Below are positions 33,589 through 42,555 of a DNA stretch of 62,681 bases, piece after piece. Numbering within the stretch: position 1 is the stretch's first letter; each line of letters opens with the position of its first letter. Source of the stretch: an uncultured Clostridia bacterium (GTDB taxonomy: Bacteria; Bacillota; Clostridia; Oscillospirales; Acutalibacteraceae). The position numbers and the translations under genes were made by a program. The notes under the pieces are model-generated. The model saw only the letters and a list, made by a program, of their open reading frames with translations. It was not told the origin of the DNA and did not search any database. The stretch is taken from assembly GCA_937898195.1 (NCBI GenBank), contig CALEJD010000033.1:1-62681 (forward strand), given 5' to 3'.

Positions 33589-35379
33589 ATGGCACTTACA
33601 AAGAACAAGACAATCCTTGAATGGGTTGACAAACAAGTTGAGCTCGTTAAACCTGACAATATTGTTTGGATTGACGGTAGCGAAGAACAAATCGAAGCTC
33701 TTCGTGCAGAAGCTTGTGCAACTGGTGAAATGGTAAAACTTAATCAGGACCTTCTTCCTGATTGCTACTACCACAAAACAGCAGTTAACGACGTTGCTCG
33801 TGTTGAAGACAGAACTCTTATCTGCTCAAAGAAAGAAGAAGATGCAGGTCCAACAAACCATTGGATGGACCCTGAAAAAGCATACGCTATGCTTTATGAT
33901 ATTGCAAAAGACAGCTACAAGGGCAGAACAATGTATGTTATCCCTTATTCAATGGGCCCTGTTGGTTCACCACTTGCAAAGGTTGGTATTGAGCTTACAG
34001 ACTCAATCTATGTTGTTCTTAATATGGTAATTATGACTCGTGTTGGCAAAGCAGTTATGGACGCTTTCGGTGACGAGAGCAACGACTGGGTTCGTGGTCT
34101 TCACTGCAAGTGCGACATCGATGCAGAAAAGAGATGGATTTGCCAGTTCCCAGAAGATAACACAATTATTTCAGTTAACTCAGGTTACGGCGGAAACGTT
34201 CTTCTTGGTAAAAAATGCTTTGCTCTTCGTATTGCTTCATATCAGGGTAAAAACGAAGGCTGGCAGGCTGAGCATATGCTCATTCTTGGTATCGAAAATC
34301 CACAGGGCGAAGTTAAGTACATCTGTGCTGCTTTCCCATCAGCTTGTGGTAAAACAAACCTTGCAATGCTTATTCCACCAGAAGGATATCAGGCAAAGGG
34401 TTATAAAGTATGGTGCGTAGGTGACGATATTTCTTGGATTAGAAAAGGCGCAGACGGCAGACTTTATGCTATCAACCCAGAAAACGGTTTCTTCGGCGTT
34501 GCACCTGGTACAAACGTTAAGTCAAACCCAAATGCTCTTGCATCAACAAAGAAGGGTACAATCTTCACAAACGTTGCTCGTAACCTTGACGACAATACAG
34601 TTTGGTGGGAAGGTCTTGACAAGAACCCACCTGTAAATGCAGTTGAATGGACTGGTATCGAAACAAACGGTGTTGAATGGAAAGCAGAAGGCAAAAACCT
34701 TGCTCATCCAAACAGCCGTTTCACAGCCCCAGCAGTTAACTGCCCATGCATCAGCTCTGAATTCGAAAATCCTGCAGGTGTTCCAATCTCAGCTTTCGTA
34801 TTCGGTGGCCGTCGTGCAAAGCTTGCTCCACTCGTATATCAGTCACGTGACTGGAATCACGGTGTATTCGTAGGTTCAATCATGGCTTCTGAAACAACAG
34901 CAGCTGCAGCAGGTGCAGTCGGTGTTGTTCGTCGTGACCCAATGGCTATGCTTCCATTCTGCGGTTACAATATGGGTGACTACTGGCAGCATTGGATTGA
35001 CATTGGTAAGACTCTTGATGCTGATAAAGCTCCAAAAATCTTCAATGTTAACTGGTTCAGAAAAGATGACGAAGGCAACTTCATGTGGCCTGGTTTCGGT
35101 GATAACCTTCGTGTTCTCGAATGGATTATCAAGCGTTGCGAAGGCGAAGTTGATGCTCAAGAAACAGCAATCGGTTATCTTCCATATGCTAAAGACATCA
35201 ACATTGAAGGTCTTGAAGGTGAAGTTACACTTGAATCACTTGAAAGCATTCTTGACGTTGATAAAGAACTTTGGGCAAACGAAGCAGAAGGCATCGCAGA
35301 ATTCTATGCAAAATTCGGCGACAAGCTTCCTGAAACACTCAAAGCAGAGCTTGAAACACTCAAAGCAAACCTTAAATAA
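33589..35379 (+). CDS. pckG: Phosphoenolpyruvate carboxykinase (GTP)
   Basis: 596 residues. It interconverts oxaloacetate and PEP with GTP/GDP. The length and motifs match the GTP class rather than the ATP class: FPSACGKTNLAML (P-loop kinase-1a with the hyper-reactive Cys), VGDDISWIRKG (kinase-2), and substrate-binding GSEEQI and YGGNVLLGKKC. In an anaerobe such as this it may run in the carboxylating direction, saving energy during sugar fermentation to succinate or propionate, or gluconeogenically; sequence cannot tell. AAAGGAG precedes the ATG. Codon use is strongly biased (highly expressed). It is preceded by its own regulated promoter and followed by a GNRA-loop terminator. Confidence 0.96.
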   Translation: MALTKNKTILEWVDKQVELVKPDNIVWIDGSEEQIEALRAEACATGEMVKLNQDLLPDCYYHKTAVNDVARVEDRTLICSKKEEDAGPTNHWMDPEKAYAMLYDIAKDSYKGRTMYVIPYSMGPVGSPLAKVGIELTDSIYVVLNMVIMTRVGKAVMDAFGDESNDWVRGLHCKCDIDAEKRWICQFPEDNTIISVNSGYGGNVLLGKKCFALRIASYQGKNEGWQAEHMLILGIENPQGEVKYICAAFPSACGKTNLAMLIPPEGYQAKGYKVWCVGDDISWIRKGADGRLYAINPENGFFGVAPGTNVKSNPNALASTKKGTIFTNVARNLDDNTVWWEGLDKNPPVNAVEWTGIETNGVEWKAEGKNLAHPNSRFTAPAVNCPCISSEFENPAGVPISAFVFGGRRAKLAPLVYQSRDWNHGVFVGSIMASETTAAAAGAVGVVRRDPMAMLPFCGYNMGDYWQHWIDIGKTLDADKAPKIFNVNWFRKDDEGNFMWPGFGDNLRVLEWIIKRCEGEVDAQETAIGYLPYAKDINIEGLEGEVTLESLESILDVDKELWANEAEGIAEFYAKFGDKLPETLKAELETLKANLK

Positions 35380-35382
35380 AAT

Positions 35383-35410
35383 AAAAACGAGGTCGAAAGA
35401 CCTCGTTTTT
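35383..35410 (+). terminator. Terminator of pckG
   Basis: AAAAACGAGGTC (35383-35394) pairs with GACCTCGTTTTT (35399-35410) around a GAAA tetraloop. Confidence 0.9.
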
Positions 35411-35412
35411 TA

Positions 35413-35527
35413 ATGCAAAATGTAGAATTCAAAATGCAAAAGTGTTGGGGCGATTCACGAATCGCCCTTTTTTTTATAATTGCAACGCAGTTCAAACACT
35501 TTGCGCTTTGAGTTTTGCACTCTGCAC
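35413..35527. repeat. Heptamer-repeat element flanking a second hairpin
   Basis: Heptamers of the form ATGCAAA (35413-35440: ATGCAAA, ATGTAGA, ATTCAAA, ATGCAAA) lie left and TTTGCAC-type heptamers (35500-35527: TTTGCGC, TTTGAGT, TTTGCAC, TCTGCAC) lie right, in inverted orientation. Between them is the 9-bp hairpin GGGCGATTC/GAATCGCCC with a T run. The same heptamer family occurs at 17317-17351, so this is probably a dispersed intergenic element. Confidence 0.6.
35448..35475 (+). terminator. Second hairpin-T-run downstream of pckG
   Basis: GGGCGATTC (35448-35456) and GAATCGCCC (35459-35467) around AC, followed by eight T. Confidence 0.75.
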
Positions 35528-35537
35528 TTTTTGTCTC

Positions 35538-35566
35538 TTGAATTTCATACCTAATAATTGTATAAT
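35538..35566 (+). promoter_or_regulatory. Promoter of the metallophosphoesterase gene
   Basis: TTGAAT (35538-35543), 17 bp, TATAAT (35561-35566). The predicted start (~35573) is only about 10 nt before the ATG at 35582, giving a very short leader. Confidence 0.6.
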
Positions 35567-35581
35567 GTTCTCGGTGATATT

Positions 35582-36709
35582 ATGGAACTAAAATTCAATA
35601 ACGGAAAATTCAGAATAATGCAGATTGCTGATACACAAGACACTAGCTGGACTTCACCTGACACCGTGAACTTCATTCGTTGTGCGTTAAAAAAGGCAAA
35701 ACCTGATTTGGTTGTGTTCAGCGGTGACCAGTTGAAAGGTTATGGCATCACATTTAATATTGGTGACAGAAAAGCCAACCCGAAGATTGCAATTGATAAT
35801 CTTTTGAAGCCACTTGACGAAATGGGAGTGCCTTTTACATTTGTATTCGGCAACCACGACGACCAGTGTGCTGCAAACAAAGAACAACAGTTAGAAATCT
35901 ATAAACAACACGAAAACTGCCTTGCTTTCAATGCAGATGATAATATTGACGGCTATTGTAACCACAATCTTCTCGTTATGGGTGAAGACGGCCAGCCAAA
36001 ACTCAATGTACTTTTGATAGATAGCCTTTCAATGAGTCTTAATGGTCGTTGTAGTCCCGTTTCAGAAGGACAAATCGAATGGTATAAAGGTCTTCGTGAT
36101 GACCTTAAAGAAAAATATGGGGATTATGTGCCAACAATAATGTTTCAGCATATTCCTGTGCCTGAGATGTGGAATTTGCTTATGGAAGTACCAAAGAGAA
36201 AAGGCGTAGCAACGGGTTATCGTGACCACGCAGGCAAGTTCTTCGATTTAAATCCTGAATGTTGCGTAGTCAATGACCGTTCTTTCGTGTGGGAAACTCC
36301 TGCAACACCTGAAGTCAATACTGGCGAATTCGACGCTCTTAACGAAAAAGGCGATGTGTTCGCTATGTTCTTCGGTCATGACCATAACAACTCATTTATG
36401 GGCGAATATATGGGTATGAAAATGGGCTATACCCAAGGTTGCGGATTCAATGTTTATGGTCCCGCAGATAAAAGGGGCGTGCGCATTTTCGATTTTGACG
36501 AAAACGATGTTAAGAACTTTGAAACAACAACAATCGAGATTAAAGATTTACCTGATTTCAAAGTTGAAAAGAAAATTCGTTATAATGCATACACTTATGC
36601 ACCAAATAGCTTTGACGCCGCAATGCCATTAATCAAAGGCGCAGTTGCAGGCATCATCGCAACAGTAGGGTTAGTTGTTGCATCAAAAATATTCAAAAAG
36701 AATAAATAA
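35582..36709 (+). CDS. Membrane-anchored calcineurin-like metallophosphoesterase
   Basis: 375 residues from the ATG at 35582; the frame also opens at a TTG (35558) that lies upstream of the promoter's likely start. Two-metal phosphoesterase motifs appear in order: IADTQD, FSGDQLKG, FGNHDD, FQHIPV and FFGHDHNN. The last ~30 residues are a hydrophobic helix (AGIIATVGLVVASKIF) followed by Lys residues, indicating a C-terminal membrane anchor with the catalytic domain cytoplasmic, since there is no signal peptide. It resembles stand-alone purple-acid-phosphatase/Dcr2-like proteins; the substrate is unknown. Its Shine-Dalgarno is a GGTGAT type. Confidence 0.85.
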   Translation: MELKFNNGKFRIMQIADTQDTSWTSPDTVNFIRCALKKAKPDLVVFSGDQLKGYGITFNIGDRKANPKIAIDNLLKPLDEMGVPFTFVFGNHDDQCAANKEQQLEIYKQHENCLAFNADDNIDGYCNHNLLVMGEDGQPKLNVLLIDSLSMSLNGRCSPVSEGQIEWYKGLRDDLKEKYGDYVPTIMFQHIPVPEMWNLLMEVPKRKGVATGYRDHAGKFFDLNPECCVVNDRSFVWETPATPEVNTGEFDALNEKGDVFAMFFGHDHNNSFMGEYMGMKMGYTQGCGFNVYGPADKRGVRIFDFDENDVKNFETTTIEIKDLPDFKVEKKIRYNAYTYAPNSFDAAMPLIKGAVAGIIATVGLVVASKIFKKNK

Positions 36710-36714
36710 AATCA

Positions 36715-36743
36715 AAAAAGGACGATGTAAAATCGTCCTTTTT
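36715..36743. terminator. Bidirectional terminator
   Basis: AAAAAGGACGAT (36715-36726) pairs with ATCGTCCTTTTT (36732-36743) around GTAAA, between the convergent phosphoesterase and foldase genes. Confidence 0.88.
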
Positions 36744-36756
36744 AATATACACAAAA

Positions 36757-38268
36757 TTATTTTTGATAATTACTGATTTCAGTAGAAATTATTTCGCACA
36801 GTTTTTCGGTTAGTTTTTGAAGTTGTTTGTTTTGTAAATCGATATTTGACATGTGGTTAGTGTAAAAATTATTTTCATAGTTTTTTATTTTATCACTTAA
36901 TACATCGTCTTTTACATCAAGAGTCCAACCTTCACCAGTTGCGCCAACATAGTATAAGATATGATAGCCACTATGTCCGCTAAAAACAATTTCACAATCA
37001 CCAGGTTTTCTTGAATTGCTTGTTGCCCAGTTTGCAATTGCTTCATAATATGTGCCGTCATTGCTTATATTTTCATAAAGACCACCGTTTGATTTTGATT
37101 TAATATCTTCTGTGTATTTTGACACTAAAGATATAAAGTTTTTTTCAGTTGGTTGTTTTAAATACTGTGAGTATACTTGATTAGCTTTTTTCTCTTTTTC
37201 ATTTCTTAAAGATGTGGATTGATGCTCGTCACATACAAACTGAATATGTCTTACAGAAGCAATTTTGTCACTACGTCTGTGCGGTGGTTCGACAATATAC
37301 ACAACATAATAGGCGTCGTTTACTCCATCTTTATTGTTGTCAATTGGAAAATATTTTTTATCATCTTTATTTCTTTCAGAAGAGAAAATCCAGTCTGCAA
37401 CAGTTTCACTTATTTTAGTGACTTGACTGTATTTGGCGTCTTTGTTTTTGGTGCTAGAATCATAGTCAATTGAATTGTTTCCGGAATATTGTTCATATAA
37501 TTCGACAAAACTTTTTTCATCAAGAGTTTTTTCAACCATCTCACTTGCACTTTTTTCAGAGAGAATATAACATCCTCTATATGTCGCTATATCATATTTA
37601 ATATTTGATGAATTATATTTCATAGTTAATTCATCAAAAGTAATAGTGGACTCCAAATTCTTTGTTAGTTGTTCATAAAAGTTTTCCGATATGGCTTGTT
37701 CGGTAAGTATTGTTTTAAGTTTTTCTATTGTTATTTTATCTCCATATTTTTGTGCAATATATTCATTGACATCTAATTTTAGGATGTAGGCTTCATCTTG
37801 AATATTAGATATTGTCTTTTCTATTTTTTCGATTTGTTCAGTAGAAATGGAAACCTTTTCTTTTATTGCATTTTCATTAGCATATTTTACATACAGTGCA
37901 GATTTAATTGCACTATATGTAAAATAATCAGCCCAAGTAGGTTCTTCAACTTTAAAGGCATTTTTAGTTACACCTAAATATAAAAAGTCATTTTCAGTCA
38001 GAATTTGCTTTTGAGGAGTAACAAGGTAGTTGTACCCAGTCATTATTTTACCATAGCCTAAACCATATTCTTTTTCACAGTTATAAGCAGATGTTTGAAA
38101 ATTATGCCAAGTTTCATAATAATAGTAATTGAATTCACTTTCTAAAATAGAATATGATAATTCATTGCTTAAAAGAACAGTATCATTATTACTATTACTA
38201 TTACAACCACAAAGACAAGAGAAAATTATTGTTAAGCAAAATATAATTGCGAGTATTTTATTTCTCAT
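36757..38268 (-). CDS. PrsA/SurA-like peptidyl-prolyl isomerase lipoprotein
   Basis: 503 residues. An N-terminal signal sequence ends in a lipobox (SCLCGC), so the protein is attached to the outer face of the membrane. A long helical N-terminal chaperone region precedes a parvulin (PpiC) rotamase domain around residues ~330-440, with RHIQF, the NGGLYENIS turn and GYHILYYVG. An EF-hand-like loop DNNKDGVNDAY is inserted before it. It likely helps exported proteins fold. It is a paralogue of the 38342 gene, sharing EEPTWADY near residue 110 and overall order, but is more AT-rich in codon choice and lipid- rather than helix-anchored. A terminator sits between the two genes, so this one is expressed by read-through or a weak own promoter. 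Confidence 0.85.
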   Translation of the reverse strand: MRNKILAIIFCLTIIFSCLCGCNSNSNNDTVLLSNELSYSILESEFNYYYYETWHNFQTSAYNCEKEYGLGYGKIMTGYNYLVTPQKQILTENDFLYLGVTKNAFKVEEPTWADYFTYSAIKSALYVKYANENAIKEKVSISTEQIEKIEKTISNIQDEAYILKLDVNEYIAQKYGDKITIEKLKTILTEQAISENFYEQLTKNLESTITFDELTMKYNSSNIKYDIATYRGCYILSEKSASEMVEKTLDEKSFVELYEQYSGNNSIDYDSSTKNKDAKYSQVTKISETVADWIFSSERNKDDKKYFPIDNNKDGVNDAYYVVYIVEPPHRRSDKIASVRHIQFVCDEHQSTSLRNEKEKKANQVYSQYLKQPTEKNFISLVSKYTEDIKSKSNGGLYENISNDGTYYEAIANWATSNSRKPGDCEIVFSGHSGYHILYYVGATGEGWTLDVKDDVLSDKIKNYENNFYTNHMSNIDLQNKQLQKLTEKLCEIISTEISNYQK

Positions 38269-38311
38269 TAGAAATCACCGATAAAATTTTATTTAATGGG
38301 TTCGTATTAAT

Positions 38312-38340
38312 AATAAAAGCCTCAAACAGAGGCTTTTATT
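38312..38340 (-). terminator. Terminator between the two foldase genes
   Basis: AATAAAAGCCTC (38312-38323) pairs perfectly with GAGGCTTTTATT (38329-38340) around AAACA. It directly follows the stop of the upstream (38342) gene on the minus strand. Confidence 0.8.
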
Positions 38341-38341
38341 A

Positions 38342-40072
38342 TTAATTAACTGTTGCTGAAGAATTTGATGCTGAATAAGCAAGAAGTTTTTCAATGTGCT
38401 TTGTTTCAGCGTTCATTGCCCATTTCAGTGTAAAAGAGTTAACCTTGATTGAGTCAGTGAGAACATCAATGTTTTCTGCATAGAGCTTTTCAACTGCTTC
38501 GCTGAGAATCATTGATTTGACATTTTCAGACCAAGTAACACCAGTTGCTTTTGAATAGTACATTACATGATAACCGTAATCTGATTCAACAATTCCTGTA
38601 TCGCCAGCTTTACGGCTTGCGTCAAGATACCAATCTTTGAAAGGCTGAACGAAACTTGTGTCTGCATTCAAGTCTTCATAAAGACCGCCGTTGTCTTTTG
38701 AACCTGGGTCTTCTGTTTTCTCTTTTGCAAGATTTGCAAAGTTTTCTTCTGTTGGATTCTTGAGATATTCATCAAGAATAGCTTGTGCCTTTGCTTTGTA
38801 TGTTGCTTTTTCACTTGCTGTAAGTTTCTTTGTTTCGCCTGTTTCTTCATCTTCAGGGAAAGCAACAAGAATATGACGAGCAGCGTGTGAGTGTGTGCTC
38901 ATATCTTTATAAGGAAGAGCAACCATATAAACAACTGCATAAGTACCGTTACCAAGGTCAATTACAGCCTTGTTGCCAACTTTACGAGTATCATCATAAA
39001 CCCATTTTGCTGCAGCTTCACCGAGCTGTTCAAGTTCAGCATATGTAGTTTTGCTATAATCTGTAACTTCTTTAGGGTCTTTTGTGCTCTTGTTGTCAGC
39101 AGTCAAAATTGCCTTTTTAGCTTCTGCAATGAATGTTGATTCGTCTTTAACGCCTGCAAGGAATGCATCAGCTTGTGCTTTTGTTTCTTCCTGTGCTTTC
39201 TTTGTTGCTGCTTCTTTTTCTTCAGTTGTAGCATCGTCAGCAAGAGTAGGTACTTTTGTTGAGAATGAATAATATCTGATATCTACAAGGTCAAAGTTGT
39301 CTTTGTCAGCATTATACTTGTCATTAATTTGAGCTTCTGTGATTGCTGCAGTAGTATCTGCCTCAAACTTTTCATAATATTTCTGAGCAAGTAATTGTTC
39401 TTCATAAACCTGACGAACAACTTTTTCGTCGATACCATTACCTAACTGTGTGCGGAACCATCTGTCAAGAGAATAGTCATTTTTCTTTGCTGTTTCGCGC
39501 TGGCTGTCGATTGTTGAATCGATTTCTTTTGTTTCGTCTTCTGTAAGTTTAAGACCTTCTTTTTCTGCGAGTGCAGAGAAATATTTGATTTCAACAAGTT
39601 GGTTTGTAGCAAGATATCTGATAGCATCTGCCCAAGTTGGCTCTTCAACGCCGATTGCTTCAAAATCGAGACCGATTGATTCAGCAGATTCTTTTGTCAA
39701 TTCTTGCTTAGCAGGTGACTTTGTATAGTCATAACCCATATCCATACCGTAGTATGCATATTGTTGAGCTGTTGAACAGAGATTGTTCCATACATTGAAA
39801 TAGAAGAAGTTGAACTCTGCAACTGTGAAACTGCAAGCAGTATCTTTTACATTGATTTTAATAACTTTTTGTGGAACACCGAAGAAATTGAGAATTCCAC
39901 CAAATGCGCCAATACCGATTGCAACTGCAAGAACAATAGCAATAACCTTGCCTACAACTTTCTTTGTTTTTGAGAGTTGTGGAGATTTCTTAGCCTTTTT
40001 TTCTGCTTCTTTTGCAAGTCTGGCTTTGCGCTCTTCACGATAAATCTCAGCTTGAGACTTGTTGTTTTCCAT
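38342..40072 (-). CDS. Membrane-anchored PpiC-type peptidyl-prolyl isomerase / foldase
   Basis: 576 residues starting at the ATG at 40072; the in-frame GTG at 40084 overlaps the AAAGGTGG ribosome binding site and is rejected. A Lys/Glu-rich cytoplasmic N terminus (~residues 1-40) leads to one membrane helix (KVIAIVLAVAIGIGAFGGI), then an extracytoplasmic SurA-like helical region with EEPTWAD and a parvulin domain (ARHILVAFPED, DNGGLYEDL, YGYHVMYYS) at ~410-520. It should assist folding of exported proteins at the membrane. The Ala/Glu/Lys-rich middle (KEAATKKAQEETKAQA) is likely a long helix. It is the highly expressed member of the pair by codon use. Confidence 0.87.
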   Translation of the reverse strand: MENNKSQAEIYREERKARLAKEAEKKAKKSPQLSKTKKVVGKVIAIVLAVAIGIGAFGGILNFFGVPQKVIKINVKDTACSFTVAEFNFFYFNVWNNLCSTAQQYAYYGMDMGYDYTKSPAKQELTKESAESIGLDFEAIGVEEPTWADAIRYLATNQLVEIKYFSALAEKEGLKLTEDETKEIDSTIDSQRETAKKNDYSLDRWFRTQLGNGIDEKVVRQVYEEQLLAQKYYEKFEADTTAAITEAQINDKYNADKDNFDLVDIRYYSFSTKVPTLADDATTEEKEAATKKAQEETKAQADAFLAGVKDESTFIAEAKKAILTADNKSTKDPKEVTDYSKTTYAELEQLGEAAAKWVYDDTRKVGNKAVIDLGNGTYAVVYMVALPYKDMSTHSHAARHILVAFPEDEETGETKKLTASEKATYKAKAQAILDEYLKNPTEENFANLAKEKTEDPGSKDNGGLYEDLNADTSFVQPFKDWYLDASRKAGDTGIVESDYGYHVMYYSKATGVTWSENVKSMILSEAVEKLYAENIDVLTDSIKVNSFTLKWAMNAETKHIEKLLAYSASNSSATVN

Positions 40073-40357
40073 AGGAAAAACCACCTTTACATATCTTTAT
40101 TTTAAGATTAAATAAAAAAGCAATAAAAATGAGTACACTTTTTTACATTAATGTACCTATTTTATACTATTTTAAATAAATATACAAGTAGATTTTGAAA
40201 AATTAACATTTTATACAAAAAAGGCCAGTTTATTTTGACATACAATATAATTAAGGATTTTTTTCATTTTGTTATTGTCAAAGAGAAAAAAATGCTATAT
40301 AATTAATTTAATTGTATATAACTTGTAAATGTAATCATATAACAAGGAGACGATATT
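40073..40357. other. 285-bp AT-rich divergent intergenic region
   Basis: Very AT-rich, with no supported gene. It contains the ROK-gene promoter at 40275-40303 and presumably the promoter of the minus-strand foldase genes near 40100-40200, which cannot be pinned down confidently. Confidence 0.5.
40275..40303 (+). promoter_or_regulatory. Promoter of the ROK-BNR operon
   Basis: TTGTCA (40275-40280), 17 bp, TATAAT (40298-40303). Confidence 0.55.
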
Positions 40358-41263
40358 ATGAAAATCATAGCTTTTGACGTTGGTGGAACAGCCATTAAAT
40401 TTGGTATGGTTGACGAAAACTTTAAGGTGCTTTTCTCAGAAGAGTTCCCGACAAATGAATTTGAAGATACTGACAATATGGTTATGTATGCTATGGAAGC
40501 AAAGCTCAGAGAATATGAAGGTCAGTATGACGCAATTGGTATTTCAACTGCTGGTCAGGTTGACTTTGAAAATGGTATGATTCATGATGGTGTTGGTAAT
40601 ATTCCAAACTACAACCATTCAGACCTTCGTGGCACATTTGAAAGAATATTCAATGTACCTGTTGCAGTAGATAATGACGTTAACTGTGCAGCAATCGGCG
40701 AAGCACATTTCGGCGCAGCAAAAGGTGCGAAAGATTTCCTTTGCCTTACTTATGGTACAGGTGTTGGTGGTTGTATTTATATTAACGGTGATGTTTATCG
40801 CGGTTCAAAATTTGCAGGCGGTGAGTTTGGTCATATGGCAACTCATAAAGACGGCAGACCTTGCACTTGCGGTAGAATTGGTTGCTATGAAGCTTATGCT
40901 GCTTGTCGTGTGTTTACAAAATCAGTTTCAGACCGTATGGGCAAAAAGATGAACGGCAGAGAGATTTTCATGGAAGAAAATCTTAAAAATCCTGTTATCA
41001 TTGAAGAAATGGATAATTGGGAAGATGAAATCGCATTGGGACTTCGTAACCTTTGCTATATCTTCAATCCATCACTTATCGTGCTTGGTGGTGGCATTAT
41101 GTCAGAAGACTTGCTTCTTGGTCATATCCGTCATAAAGTTAATGCTCAACTTGAACCAAACTATAAGCACGTAAAAATTGAAAAAGCACAACTTGGCAAT
41201 AAAGCAGGTATGCTTGGCGCAGCTTGGCTTGCAAGTGAAAGATTAAAGACTTGGAATAAATAA
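40358..41263 (+). CDS. ROK-family sugar kinase
   Basis: 301 residues. The ATP-binding start FDVGGTAIKFGMVD, the sugar-binding/catalytic VDNDVNCAAIGE (Asp base), TYGTGVGG, EFGHM and the zinc motif CTCGRIGCYE are all present and correctly spaced for an active ROK kinase. Family members phosphorylate glucose, N-acetylmannosamine, N-acetylglucosamine or fructose. It is the first gene of an operon with a BNR (sialidase-fold) protein 2 nt downstream, which raises the possibility of a ManNAc-type kinase, but no aldolase or epimerase gene is present to confirm it. CAAGGAGA precedes the ATG. Confidence 0.9.
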   Translation: MKIIAFDVGGTAIKFGMVDENFKVLFSEEFPTNEFEDTDNMVMYAMEAKLREYEGQYDAIGISTAGQVDFENGMIHDGVGNIPNYNHSDLRGTFERIFNVPVAVDNDVNCAAIGEAHFGAAKGAKDFLCLTYGTGVGGCIYINGDVYRGSKFAGGEFGHMATHKDGRPCTCGRIGCYEAYAACRVFTKSVSDRMGKKMNGREIFMEENLKNPVIIEEMDNWEDEIALGLRNLCYIFNPSLIVLGGGIMSEDLLLGHIRHKVNAQLEPNYKHVKIEKAQLGNKAGMLGAAWLASERLKTWNK

Positions 41264-41265
41264 TT

Positions 41266-42555
41266 ATGTTTTTCAAGAAAACTCCTTTTCCTAAAAAAAC
41301 AGGGTATTACAATATTCCTCAGGTGGATTTGAGCGTCAAACCCCAAAACATACCTGAAGAATTAGAATACCTTTTTGAAAATACTATAATTGACGATAGC
41401 ACAGGGTATTTGGGGCATCCAGACTCTGTGCTTCTTAACAATGGGGATATTCTCACTTTTTACCCAAAAGGACACGGCAAAGGTGCAGTGCTCTCAAAAA
41501 TCAGTGATGATGGTGGGGTTTCTTATGATAAAGAAATTGAAAATCCACCGGTTTCTTGGGAGAAATCTCTCGAAACACCAACGGTATATCGTTTAGTATT
41601 TACAAATGGTGAAGAAAAACTGATTTTAATCTCTGCAAACTCAAAGTGGCCAGGAATGTCAACTCCCGGTGGATTTAACAGTTCAATTTCTATTGATGAG
41701 GGTAAAACTTGGACAGAGTTTAAAAGAGTGTGGGATAACGATAGCGAAATGCCAATAATCCCTATTGTTGCAATGGCATCACTTACTCGACTTAAAGAGA
41801 ATGGTGAATTTGTTGATAAGTGGATGGGCATTTTCCACGACCACAGATTTATAAATTATAAAACCATTCTCACATTCAATGAGAATGGCGATTACACTTG
41901 GTCAAAACCAGAGCCATATTTATCAGAATATCGTGATATTGAAACCTATGCAGGTATTTGCGAGGTTGAATGTATCCGTTCAGAATTTGGCAAGGGTGAT
42001 GAGCTTTGTTTAATTGCTCGTTGCAATAAGAAAACTTGTACATCACTTTTAATTTTCTCAAATGATGAAGGCAAGACTTGGTCAAGACCTAAAGAAGCAC
42101 CATTTGCACTCAACGGTGAGCGTCACAAAGCAGAATATACTGATGACGGACGACTTTTCATCACATTCCGTTCAATTGAGCGTGACCATAAGCGTGTTAA
42201 AAAGATGCGAAAACTTGGTGGCGAAAAGAAATGGTATTCTGAAGGTTGGGTTGCATGGGTTGGCACTTATGATGACCTGAAAAATGGTACAGAGGGTCAA
42301 TACAGAATTAAGATTGCACATACATATCTTGACCACCAGAATGAGCCATCAATCGTAGCGAATGCTGATACGGGTTATTGTGGTAATGTAGTGCTTAAAG
42401 ACGGCACAATCGTCACATCGTCTTATGGCATTTTCTCACCTGAAGAGAAAGAGAGTGGCAAGTATAATACTGATAAGGGTAAACAAAAACGTAAGACCTT
42501 TATCATATCGAAACGCATTAAACTTTCTGATGTTGAAAAATTAATAAACAACTAA
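41266..42555 (+). CDS. Cytoplasmic BNR-repeat (sialidase superfamily) protein
   Basis: 429 residues, without signal peptide or membrane helix. At least three Asp-box-like turns (SDDGGVSYD, SIDEGKTW, SNDEGKTW) indicate a six-bladed propeller of the sialidase/neuraminidase superfamily. An Arg-rich segment CNKKTC and FITFRSIERDH could supply sialidase-type arginines, but the catalytic Tyr/Glu/Asp set cannot be assigned by eye, so a different exo-glycosidase or glycan-binding role is possible. It follows the ROK kinase by 2 nt. Its stop shares a CTAA tetranucleotide with the stop of the convergent DUF4363 gene, with no terminator between. Confidence 0.75.
   Translation: MFFKKTPFPKKTGYYNIPQVDLSVKPQNIPEELEYLFENTIIDDSTGYLGHPDSVLLNNGDILTFYPKGHGKGAVLSKISDDGGVSYDKEIENPPVSWEKSLETPTVYRLVFTNGEEKLILISANSKWPGMSTPGGFNSSISIDEGKTWTEFKRVWDNDSEMPIIPIVAMASLTRLKENGEFVDKWMGIFHDHRFINYKTILTFNENGDYTWSKPEPYLSEYRDIETYAGICEVECIRSEFGKGDELCLIARCNKKTCTSLLIFSNDEGKTWSRPKEAPFALNGERHKAEYTDDGRLFITFRSIERDHKRVKKMRKLGGEKKWYSEGWVAWVGTYDDLKNGTEGQYRIKIAHTYLDHQNEPSIVANADTGYCGNVVLKDGTIVTSSYGIFSPEEKESGKYNTDKGKQKRKTFIISKRIKLSDVEKLINN

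Noticed and set aside
40235..40251. TTGACA followed by TATAAT
   Set aside because: The spacer is only 5 bp, so it cannot act as a sigma-A promoter.
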